DNA of 64,000 bases. Origin: Hordeum vulgare subsp. vulgare. Lineage: Eukaryota > Streptophyta > Magnoliopsida > Poales > Poaceae. Positions 33,010 through 43,600 of this stretch are shown here, piece after piece. Position 1 is the first letter of the stretch. Each line of letters begins with the position of its first letter. The notes under the pieces were generated by a model. It ran no database searches, was not told the DNA's origin, and was given only the letters and a program-made list of their open reading frames with translations. The DNA is taken from the NCBI RefSeq assembly GCF_904849725.1, contig NC_058518.1, positions 512,975,225 to 513,039,224 of the forward strand, written 5' to 3'. The translations under genes and the position numbers were made by a program.

Positions 33010-36000
33010 ATGTCAGCTGATGAATCTCTCGGTTCTCATCACATTAACTCATTTGCAGCGTTTCTGGAAGAAACTCTTCAAGGCTCATCAGAATCCTCAA
33101 GAGTTCAAAATCATCAGCAAAATCCTCAACTGAAGAAAATGGAGGAAGACAGAAAACAGAAGGGAGGAAAGAAACTTGAGCAAAAAACAGCTGCTGATAT
33201 CCCTGAGGACATTTACTTGGACTATTGCACGCCTGATGAAAATGAGACAATGGCCAAGAGAAAGATACGACTGCAGAAGATTGAACGCCGATGGGCGAAG
33301 GAATGGAAGAATTACAGGTTTGTGACTCCCAAATATGCGAAGAAATTCGCTTTGAAGCCTCCTGGCACAAGGGCCCCACTTGAGGATCATCAAGTAGCAC
33401 ATCCCTCAAGTCTCAAGACCATTGATGACTATCCAGATGAAAAGGAAAAGCATCTGGCTAAGCTCAAGAAGCAGGCAGAAGTTGCAGTGAGGAAATTTAA
33501 TGAATCCTCAGGTGCTGCTAATTCCTCAGCTGCAGAAACCTCAGGCTCAGAAATTCCTCAAAAGCAGTCTGTGCCATCAAAGCCAAGGGCTCCAAAGCCT
33601 CAAGAGAAGTCTGCTCAGGCTTCTGTCACAAAACCCTCATTACCAAAACCTTCAACATCAAAACCATCAGCGTCAAAATCCTCAGCTCCTCTTCCAAAGC
33701 CTCAAGAAAGACCAGTACAGAAGCAAGTCGTGAAGCCTACGACCGCCAGCTCCAGCTCCTCACTCCCAGCTGCAACCAGCTCAGAGACAAATTCTTCAAC
33801 ACCTCCTGCGAAGACTTTGGCAATTGCTGAACGTGCACCTCTGCCCAGCCCCAGCAAAATCATCACAGTCCCGTCTGCATCAGAGGGAAGTGATGAATAT
33901 GATGATGAAACCCTGCAAGCCATCATCAGAAACAAGCAAGAAAGAGTAGCTCAAGCATCAGGCAGTGCTATTCCTATGGCCATGGACCCCAAAGTCCTCC
34001 TTGACTACATCAATATCTGGTATGAGGACCCAAACACTCCTATTGATGACTTGAAGCTTCCGCCTGGCATCAGTCACATGGTAACCACTTTCATCAATGA
34101 AGCCAAGTGGAAAGAACAGCAGGCCAGGCAGGCCAAAGTTGCAAAGATCAAAAAGGAGAAATTCCTCAGGCAGAATCTCCTCAAACTGACTCCTGATGCA
34201 CTGGTGACAACACAGGCAGAGCTGTAAAAATTGACTGACAAGTACGCCAAGCTGTCAGATCGCAAAAACCTCAAGAGCAATTTCATCAAGCTGGCCACTA
34301 GTGCTGTTGATGACTACAACAAGAGAACCGCACCCCCAGCACCAACTCCTCAGCTCTTGATCGAGGAGCCAGCAGATGAATCTCCTCATGAGGAGAAAAC
34401 TCCTCAAGCTGAAGAAGTACACCTAGAGCGCCGTGTTGATGAATCGGCCATTGAAGAAATCATCATGGAAACTCCAACTGATGAACTTGCTGCCACTGAT
34501 GAGACTGCTCCTGTTCCAGCTGCTTCATCAAAGCAGGCTGATGACTCTGTTCCAGCTGGTTCCTCAATACCAGCTGAAGAAACTGTAGAGAGAACACCTT
34601 CACCCAAAGCTTCAAAGGTGAAGAAGATAATTCCTTCTGTATCAGACGTGAAGAAAACAAAGGCTGCTGAAAAGGAAGCCAAGAAGAGAAAAGCCTCCTC
34701 AGCAGTAGAAGAAACAGAGGCAAAGCGCCTCAAAGAAATTGAAGAAACTGCTCCTCTGGACCCGGTGCCTCTCAATGTCGCCCCTTCCTATGAAATGGTC
34801 GTCATTGATGACCCAGCTACAAAGGCAGATGAGGAAAAACAAGCTGAAAATCCTCAAGCTGACGAAATTCAACACTCTGAGCAGACTCCTCAAGATGAGG
34901 AACAGGCTGATCCAACTCCTTCAATGAGAAAGAAGCAGAAATTTCTTCAGCCTGAAGCACAGCCAGAGCAAGCATCATCTCCTCAGCCTGAAGTACCAGC
35001 TGCTGAAATTCCTCACCCTAGGGAAAATGCCGAAGAAAATGCACCCGCCCAAGACAATGCATTCGTTGTGCTCAACCCAGTGACTGCTATTGTTGTCTCC
35101 CCCCTACTCCTCAGCAAAATCTTCAGCCAGTTCAACGTCAGCCTTTCTCCAAGCGTCCAAAGTTTCAGAAAGAAAATTTCTTTGAAGAACGCATGTACTT
35201 CATCAGAGAGAACCCTTATGAAAAGCCTCAAATGAGACATATGAAGTTTTGGACAAGGACTCAGATGAACTATTATGCCTCTGTGCTCTGTGGACGAAAC
35301 AAGATATTCCAGCACATGCATATTCCTCATGTTGAACTTGAAGCAATACCATGCCTGGAGCCAGTCCTCAGTGTACTCCACGATGCAGGTTTGCTCCCAA
35401 TGTGCTCAGACATATCAGACTGGAACATCGAGCTTATTCTTCAGTTCTATGCCACTCTTCACATATCTGGCAACCCTGAAGACATCAACACTTGGGTGTT
35501 TGACTGGATGTCACAAAACACTCACTACAAGGCTCCTGCTTCTGAACTCCTCAGAGAACTGCCCGTACCAATTCCCTCAGATGGGGCTGTGAAACTTTAT
35601 GGTGAGCGTGAGCTGCCAAATGGGATGATGGAAGTCCTCATGAAGCCTTTGGCTGAAGGCAAATCTTCAAGAACAACCTTCCTCGTCCACGAGCTCAAGT
35701 ACACACCCCGGTCTGTCTACAGAATCCTCTGCAGTGTGCTCGCACCAATCAAAGGCCATGACAATGAAGAAGATGTTGTAGGCCTCATGAAAAATATACT
35801 CTTCAACATCATTCACGGTATTCCTATCAATATCCATGATTTCTTCTTGAGGACTTTGACCGACAATGCCATGTGCCCCTTTGATCACAAGATATATGCC
35901 CCGTGGATCATGAGATTCATCAGGACAAGGACATGCATCAACTTTCACGCTGATTGTCAAAACCATGTTGGTTATATGCCTCCTATCCGGGTCAACAAGA

Positions 36001-36350
36001 AGACTTTCGAGCTCATTGAAGGAAAAGGAAAATCTATGATTGAAGAAGGCAGCATGCCCCTTGATGGCCAGTTCAGAGAGCCAGAAGCTTATTCTTCATG
36101 GGACGATACTGAGACTCGTCCAGCAAGCCCCGTTCCTCCTCGCGTGCTGAATACCAGAGAGCTCCTCCTCAGTCTTCACCAGAAGGTGGATCGTAACCAC
36201 AAATGGGTCAAACGCCAGTTTGGTGCCATTGTGAAAACCCTCACTGAAACACAGAACTATGTGAAGATTAACCATCACTATCTGCATGAGGTTTTTGACC
36301 ACACTTGGGCTACACTTGCACATCTGAGGACTCAGACTGAGCTTGAATAA
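33010..36350 (+). pseudogene. Copia third ORF (positionally env-like), broken by one stop and one frameshift
   Basis: The frame starts MSADESLGSHH at 33010. It runs to TAA at 34225-34227, continues in the same frame to 35235, then shifts (between 35193 and 35235) and ends at 36350. The full span is about 1,110 codons. The N-terminal third is Lys/Glu-rich and then Pro/Lys/Ser-rich (repeats of KPS and PKPQ). The middle is acidic with Glu/Ala/Pro repeats. The last 380 codons look folded and helical, with HMHIPHVELEAIPC, INIHDFFLRTL and YAPWIMRFIRTR. I see no signal peptide, furin-like site or membrane span, so the name env-like rests only on position after pol as in SIRE elements. Function unknown. 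Confidence 0.7.
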
Positions 36351-36604
36351 ATGGACTTTGAGCGAGACTTTGACTGGTCGTGACCTCCCAAGAAGAAGTT
36401 CAGGCCCATTCCAGTGCCAGACCTTGAAGACAGTTCCTTTTCTTCATTCCGCACTGCTGAATCTGATGAAGAACAGCTGGACACTGCAACCGGCCCAAGG
36501 AAGAAGACTACTCCCAAGAAGCATCACGACTCTTCCTCAACCGCCAAGAAATGAAGTCTTCACGGGCGTTAGTCCTCAGTTTGTCCCTTTTTGTCACTTG
36601 ATGA

Positions 36605-37080
36605 CAAAGGGAGAGAAACTCGAGAGTTAGTTTCAAGCGGGATATTTTTTTGGGGCTTATAAACTATATTTAAGTTACAAACTCTTGGCTCTTCTGAAGT
36701 TTTTATGTAATGAGTTGTAACTTAAGCCCGATGGTACTCTGACGCTTTTGAACGTTTTTCTTCGCATGCTTATTCTTCAAGTTTTAATGCACGCATGCTG
36801 GAATTCGTCAGATACCATTTGCCATCATGCATCTTCATTTTCTTCAAATGATATGTTATATGTTTGCATTATTTACAAGACTCAGGGGGAGATCTCCATG
36901 ATATAAATCATCAATGTGCATTTGCTGTGAAAAGCAAAATCCTCAAGATATGCACATCTTCAGGGGGAGTCTCTCTGAATCTTGTTTTCAAATTCCTTAA
37001 ATGAGTATTTACACTTCATATTTTTAAATCCCTGTTGAAGACTTAACCTAATTGTCATCAACCACCAAAAAGGGGGAGAT
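36605..37080 (+). promoter_or_regulatory. Polypurine tract region with repeated PPT-like motifs
   Basis: The true PPT AAAAAGGGGGAGAT (37067-37080) abuts the 3' LTR. Similar tracts occur earlier: CAAAGGGAGAGAAA (about 36605), CAGGGGGAGATCT (about 36884) and CAGGGGGAGTCTC (about 36961). Confidence 0.7.
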
Positions 37081-38495
37081 TGTAAGTGCATCTAGTGCCC
37101 CTTAGTGATTTTGGTGGTTTGAAGACTTATAGGTTAAGTATCTAATGTGTTTGTGAGTGTACACAGGATCTATAAGTCATTGAGGAGTTTGAGATATTTG
37201 AAGAATATCGACCCCTAAAAATATATGTCTTCAGTTGAAGAAATTGGTTTGAAGCTAAAGAAATGAATCGCGAGGAATCTGCGATGAAATTGATATTCCT
37301 CATGAAGATACTGATATTGAGAAGTCCGGTGGCTCCTGAAGAAAATCATTCTGAAGAATTTGAAGCATGAAGATTTACACTTTCTGTTTTACTTTCTTCG
37401 CATTTGAGTAATAGGAACACCGTACTGTTAAAGGGGGTCGAAGTTACACTATGGAATGAATTTCCTCATGATGCTCAACCCAAGCCTAATCCTATCAAAA
37501 GCCTCAAGTGAGGAATATGAGTGACATGAGGACTCTCACAGTTGAGGGTTCCGACCGTTTCGATAACCACACCAAGTCACTGGTCTTATCCACTCCAACG
37601 GTCATATTATCTAAGGGCATTAGTGTCAAATCATGTCGGGATGCTCCCAGGCTATAAATAGCCACCCCCACAACCACTAGCTGGTTGGCTGCTCCGTTAG
37701 GAACTGACACTTGTCATAAGAGCAACCCAAATTCCTCAGACTCTTCGAGAGTAATTCATCAGTGAGGAAATACACCACCCACCGAAACCACAAACCAAAC
37801 CTAGTGATTGAGCATCACTGAAGAAGTTGTTCCTGTGTGGGACTGAAGCCTTTTACCTTTGAGGGCTGTGCATCCTCCAGACGGTTAGGCGTCATGGTCT
37901 AGAGCTTTCCAGCAGTGAATTGTGGATCGTCGGGTGACCTAGTTTGTGAGGGTTTTGGAAGTCTGCCCTGAAGACTTACCATGAGTGTTGGGCGAGGACT
38001 GTGTGTCCTTAGCTCAAGGAGAGTACGGTAGGGACTGTGTGTCCCGGGACTGGGTGTCCTTTGGTTTTAATACCAAGCCGCTCCAAACCAGATGTACGAC
38101 TGTCACAACAGTTGGAACTGGGTCATCAACGACTGTCTTCACTAAGAAACGGGTTCTAATTCCTCAACTCTTTACTTTCCCGTATTATGTGTTGATGACT
38201 TTCACTGTGTCTGTTTGAAGAATTTGCTGAAGACTTTCTCCGAATTTCCTCAACCCCAAATTCTTCACGTTAGTCATTTCTCATCTGTATTCTGCGTGCC
38301 TGCTCACTGTGCAATATGTTTTCACATTCTTCACTCTGAAAAATTGCTGTTGTGAAACTTTGCATTTCTGATCCTTTACTGTTTCCGCTGTAAGTTAGTC
38401 ATCAGTGAGGAATTTCCTCAAAAGGAATTTCCTCAGTGATGAAATTCTAAAAATCTCCTATTCATCCCCCCTCTAGTCGATATAACGCACTTTCA
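37081..38495 (+). repeat. 3' LTR of the Copia element
   Basis: It starts TGTAAGTGCATC and ends CACTTTCA, followed by the GAAGA duplication. Length is 1415 bp, one base longer than the 5' LTR (an extra T in GGGTTTTGG). TATA box at 37653-37660; hairpin at 38400-38441. Confidence 0.95.
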
Positions 38496-39837
38496 GAAGA
38501 CCGATTTGAAAAGAAGCTCAGTTGCTGGAAAGGCAAGCTTTTATCTTATAGAGGACGTTTAGTACTTGTTAATTCAGTATTAACCAGTATGCCGATGTTC
38601 CTCCTGTCCTTTTTCGAGTTACCTGTGGGGGTAAGGAAGAGGTTAAATTTCTACCGGTCACGTTTTTTTTGGCAGAGTGATGAAGTGAAAACAAAGTATA
38701 GGCTTATTAAATGGGACATCATTTGCAGACCCAGAGATCAAGGGGGTTTAGGGGTGGAGAATTTAGAGGTTAAAAACAGATGCCTGCTAAGTAAATGGTT
38801 GTTTAGAATTTCGGTAGAAACCGAAGGCATGTGGGTGCAAATTCTAAGGAATAAATACTTGCAACATAAGACCTTAGCTCAGGTGACCGTTAAACCGAAT
38901 GATTCTCCATTCTGAAAAGGATTGATGAGGTGTAAAAACGCGTTTTTTAACCAGACTAGGTTTGTCATTGCTAATGGTGAATCAACTTGATTCTGGGAGG
39001 ATAGATGGTTAGGGGATGTGCCCCTAGCACTGGAATATCCGTAGTTATACAATATTGTCCAACGCAGACAAGCGTCGGTTGCGGCAATTTTGAGCCACAC
39101 GCCTCTAAATATTCAGTTCCGTAGATCTTTGATCGGGGAAAGATGGACCAGCTGGCTACACTTAGTTAGAAGGTTAATGCAAATCCAATTGTCGGATAGG
39201 CCGGACACTATTCATTGGAAGCTAACTAAGAATGGAGCCTTTTCGGTAAAGTCTATGTACCTTCATCTTACAGATTCGGGGTACATTCCAAGATCCAAAC
39301 ATATCTAGGAGGTCAAAGTTTCGTTGAGAATAAAGATCTTTATGTGGTTCATCCATAAAGGTGTTATCTTAACGAAAGACAACTTGGCAAAACGTAACTG
39401 GAAAGGCAACCAGCGATGCAATTTTTGTGACAATAAGGAAACTATCAAGCACCTCTTTTTCAATGCCCGATGGCTAAAATTCTATGGCGTTCTATACACA
39501 TTGCTTTCAATATCAACCCCCCACTAGTGTCAACACGTTGTTTGGGACGTGGGTAGAAGGAGTTGGTGGTCATTTGGCAAAGAGTGTCCGTGTGGGAGCT
39601 TGTGCATTACCGTGGGCAGTTTGGAACTGCAGGAATGATTTAGTGTTTAACAGATGCACATCTATCAATTTTTTGCAGGTTATCTTCAGGGCTACCGCAC
39701 TGATCCGCACGTGGTCATTACTCACTCCTGCGGAAACCAGGGAGCTTATGGTTACTGGGTGTGTCCGCTGGGAGATGGTAGCACAGGGTATCTTTAACCG
39801 GTTTGAATGGCGGCAGGCTAATAGGATAGGTGGCTAG
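38496..39837 (+). pseudogene. LINE ORF2, 3' portion: RT thumb and zf-RVT region, decayed
   Basis: The frame continues directly from the part before the Copia (CIED then RFEKKLSCWKGKLLSYRGR). Motifs typical of plant LINE C-termini include LGVENLEVKNRCLLSKWLF and a zinc-binding CNFC...KHLFF region, where the usual later Cys is missing. Stops interrupt it at 38913-38915 (expected Trp), near 38986 (expected Arg), near 39043 and near 39307. A frameshift lies near 39515 in a C run. It ends at TAG 39835-39837. Confidence 0.85.
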
Positions 39838-40129
39838 TCATCTTCTTATTATACCATCGCTGGTTGGGCGCATTGGGCGCTTTGTATCTCTTTTTTTTTT
39901 GTTCTTTGTTCTCAGATTGCTGTACTCGTTTCGGACTGGTTTCTTTTTTAATAAAGGGCTGCATGCATCTCTCGATGCAGAGGCCAGGGCATTGTCTCCT
40001 TTTCTAAAAAAAAGGTATCATCGTCATTTCTATAGCTTTGTCAACATGTAGAGGTTCATTAGCGTATGTGCTCAATATGCAAAACAAAACAAAAGTAACA
40101 AAGACCGGATCAAGTCTCAGGCTCTCTGG

Positions 40130-40378
40130 AGGAAGGGGCCGCACAAATCGTGCGCACGATGCGTACAATTGTTAATATTTGTGTACAGCAGTTCATATAT
40201 GTACAAAATGGTATAAAATGCGTACAAGATGAAGACTCGGCATAGAGTTGACTATAGCTTGATGCACTATGCAATAAGATTACCAATCACACACTTCACA
40301 AACGTCTTACCCTACCATTCTTGCTCCCACAACCTAGCTTGAACCCCCCCGACGTGAGACCAGGCGCAAGCAGCAGCC
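40130..40378 (+). promoter_or_regulatory. NLR copy 1 core promoter and 5' leader
   Basis: TATAAAAT at 40212-40219 gives a leader of about 135 bases to the ATG. A WRKY W-box core TTGACT is at 40248-40253 and CCAAT at about 40284. The start context CAGCCATGGCG is strong. The whole promoter lies within 365 bases of the LINE tail. Confidence 0.55.
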
Positions 40379-40678
40379 ATGGCGGAGCTTGGTGGCATGC
40401 TTGCCGCTGCCATCCTCAAGGTGGTGGGTGAGCAGATTTGTTCGGTGATTGGTGGTCAGATTGCCCTGAAGATGAACTTCGATGAGGACCTGAACAAGAT
40501 GAACATGGTGCTGGAGGGTATCGATGCCCTCCTTGAGGACGCCGAGAGGCGGTCGATCACGGATAAATCGACACGTCTGTGGTTGAAGCGGCTCAAGGAC
40601 TTCATGTATGAGATTTCCGACATGATTGATGAATTCGAAGCCGACACGCAAGCAATCATCCAGCCGTCTGCGCGGAAG
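40379..40678 (+). CDS. NLR copy 1, exon 1: Rx-type coiled-coil domain
   Basis: Exactly 100 codons, MAELGGMLAAAILKVVGEQI to QPSARK, then donor GTACGT. The helical pattern fits an Rx N-terminal domain. The region YEISDMIDEFEAD (about residues 77-89) is a variant of the EDVID motif, which contacts the NB-ARC domain in this family. Residue 37 is Asp here and Asn in copies 2 and 3. Confidence 0.9.
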
Positions 40679-43600
40679 GTACGTATGTGGAGAAAACAAA
40701 AGTTCATTAACTTGTTACTCCCTCCATTTCTAAATATAAGACCTTTTAGAGATTTTATTATGAACTACATACGGATGTATATAGACACATTTTAGAGTAT
40801 AGATTCACTTATTTTGCTCCGTATGTTGTCCATAGTGAAATGTTTAAAAGGTCTTATATTTAGGAATGGAGGAAGTATTAGTGTATTTTTGTATCGAATG
40901 CTACTCTTCTCTTTTTGAGAAATAAAAAACTTGTAGTAGTTTTCCTTAGATTAATCACCTTGCATAGATACAAACTTACAACTATGCTAAAAACACGTGT
41001 CTCGGTACCCTCACCTCACATTTGCTGCATCCAGACACACACTGGGTGCTGAGCGAGCGGTAGCTTATTTGGCTTTACAATGAGCCGCCACATTGGAAAG
41101 AATTAAAACACCCACTAAGCTACTAAGCTCTTGAGTCTGCTGGAGGATAGGCTCCTGAATCTGAAACATTTTCTTACGATCTTGTTTTGAATCGTGCTAT
41201 ATATGATGACAATATTCCTATGTTTCCTGTACGACGATTCAAATCCAGCTGCACACCGTAGTATTGAAAGGGCAACGGCCGCTGGATTTCTTGGTCGTAC
41301 AAAGATTGGACACTATTTTTCTTATGTGAAGCAGTTTCATTTTGTTTTACCCTGCATGAAACTAGTAGGCTCCTCTTACCAAAATGAAACTATATTACCA
41401 AAATCAACTCACTTCACATAAATCAACTCACTTCACATATTACCAAAATTGAAGCAGTTTCATTTTGTTTTACCCTGCATGAAACTAGTCGGTATCCAGT
41501 ACGTAGCTCCATTTTGAATTCCAAATACAGTCATAAGTATTTCCAAATAGAAATTTAATGACATAAATTTTATGCCACGTAAACCATATTATAATACCGC
41601 GACTGTTGGCAGAATCCTAGCTAATTTAACAAATGAAAATACACCTTAAATTTTGAGACGAACCAGTAGACATTTTTTGCTCTCCAATAGGAATATAATA
41701 ATGAATATAACCTATGATTAAATTAAACAAAAATCCTCCGACGCTTGGCATAGATATTGATGTAGTTATATAGTATGTACAAAATATACGAATCTTACCC
41801 ATCAATTTTGGAACTCAACTGGAAACCGAACCTGAATATCCATATTAATATGTGAAGTGAGTTGATTTATGCATGATCACATCAAACACGTTTTTGATGC
41901 TATTTTGTATTTATATTCGTAAATATTGTCAATTTTAATTTCTAGATTTATATTTCTTATATTTTGTGTGTCAATGGCATATGTAATTTATCATTCAAAA
42001 TAAGAATGAAATTTGATCCAATTAACATAAGAGGACATGACTCATAATGCTTTAACCAAATTACCTATTGGGTTGAATTAATACATTTGTAATACCATAT
42101 ACTATAGTACTTGCCAAGTTTCCATTTCACATTGTATTAACAACTCACCCTCTTGCAGTCCTCTTTCAAAAAATATTTCGCAACTATGATCTCTTGTCTC
42201 ACAATTGGCCCTGAGATTATAATGGCCAATAAGATGGATAAGATGATGCAGGGTCTAGAAGTAATAACAGATCAACACAAGAAATTCAAATTAATGGAAG
42301 GTACTAATGCGAGTGAGCCAAAGGTTATAGATATACGGGAAACATCGTCAACCTTGGAGACACATATCATTGGGAGAAACAGGGAGAAAGATAAAATATT
42401 GGTATCTTTATCAAAGAGCATGAAAAAGGAGATCACAATCCTTCCCATTTATGGCATTGGCGGCCTTGGAAAAACAACCTTGGCAAAAATGGTTTACAAT
42501 AGTTTCCAATTCAGAGAATACTCCCAAGTGTGGGTTTATGTGTCCCAGACATTTGATTTGAAGAAAATTGGCAATTCTATAATATCACAACTATCACAGA
42601 AAGAGAATGAGAGTGGCTACACTGGAAAGCAGATGATCCATAATTCCCTTCAGAAGCTCATTGCCAATAAGAATATACTGATTGTTTTAGATGACCTATG
42701 GGAAGATAACAATTCTCATTTGGAAGAGTTGATGGGTTGGTTAAAGGTGGAAGAGAGTGGCAAGGTGGTTGTTATAGTTACCACACGCTATGAGGGCATT
42801 GCAAAGAAAATTTGCACAATTCAACCTCACAAATTAGCACCACTAACAGATGACCAGTGTTGGAATATCATAAAGCAAAAGAGTGACTTTGAATTGAGAG
42901 GTGACAAAGAAGAGTTGCATCACATAGGCCAGGACATTGCAAGTAAGTGTCGAGGTGTGGCTTTAGCAGCCCAATCGCTGGGACACATGCTGCATTCTCT
43001 CTCCTTTGATGAATGGGAGTCTGTGAAAAACAGTGATTTCTGGAATTTATCTGATTCGGAAGATACAAGCTTGACACATGCGCTTGCATCTTTGAAGTTA
43101 AGCTATAGTGTTATGCCTTCATATTTGAAGATATGTTTTGCCTATTGTGCGATTTTCCCAAAAGGTTACAAGATAGTTAAAGATGACCTGATTCATCAGT
43201 GGATTTCTCTGGGTTTCATTAAGGCAACAGGCAGTTATCCACTTGGCAGCTTGGTGAGAAATGTGTTAGGCAGCTTTTGGGTCTATCCTTCCTTGAACAT
43301 TCAAAGTCAATACTGGTGAGTTAGTTCATACCTTATACCATTGACAATTTTAATGAATTCTCTGAATTATTTAAAGCAATTACATGATTTGTATATGTAC
43401 ATTAAACACAATAAATGATATTGAAATGACCATGTATCCATTACGATATTTTTTGTGTAATCTCTTACGATGTATCCTATCATAATGTTTGCATCTCATT
43501 ACGATATTACGATGTATTACTTTTCAAATAACTTCTTAAAAGATAGTTATTGTTCATACATAGGAAAAACACGCCCATGGGATATCCTTAGATATAGAAT

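Larger units (their letters stand above)
24582..38495 (+). mobile_element. Complete Copia-class LTR retrotransposon, SIRE/Maximus-like, coding-defective
   Basis: Two LTRs of 1414 and 1415 bp (TG...CA), a 5-bp target duplication, a tRNA-iMet primer site and a purine tract define a full 13.9-kb element. Gene order is gag, protease, integrase, reverse transcriptase, RNase H (integrase before RT, as in Copia), then a long third ORF before the 3' LTR, as in the SIRE lineage. The LTR start TGTAAGTGCATCTAGTGCCC fits my memory of the Triticeae Maximus group; a database check is needed. By eye the LTRs differ at about 16 bases and one indel. Several stops and frameshifts make it non-autonomous. Confidence 0.93.
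18430..40013 (+). mobile_element. L1-type LINE, interrupted by a Copia element at 24582-38500
   Basis: The LINE has ORF1 (zinc knuckle and DUF4283-like region), ORF2 (endonuclease, reverse transcriptase, zf-RVT region), a short 3' untranslated region and an A8 tail at 40006-40013. Removing the Copia and one copy of its target duplication restores a continuous ORF2 frame across the gap. Total LINE length is about 7.7 kb. The 5' boundary is uncertain by a few hundred bases and no LINE target duplication was found. Its tail lies about 365 bases upstream of the first NLR start codon and is the left border of the tandem array. Confidence 0.85.

Noticed and set aside
33010..36350. True viral envelope gene
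   Set aside because: No signal peptide, membrane span or cleavage site is visible; only the position after pol recalls SIRE env-like ORFs.
37504..37710. Minus-strand open frames repeated in both LTRs (also 25005-25211) and plus-strand frames at 25485 and 37985
   Set aside because: They lie in LTR DNA, are duplicated because LTRs are duplicated, and show no domains.
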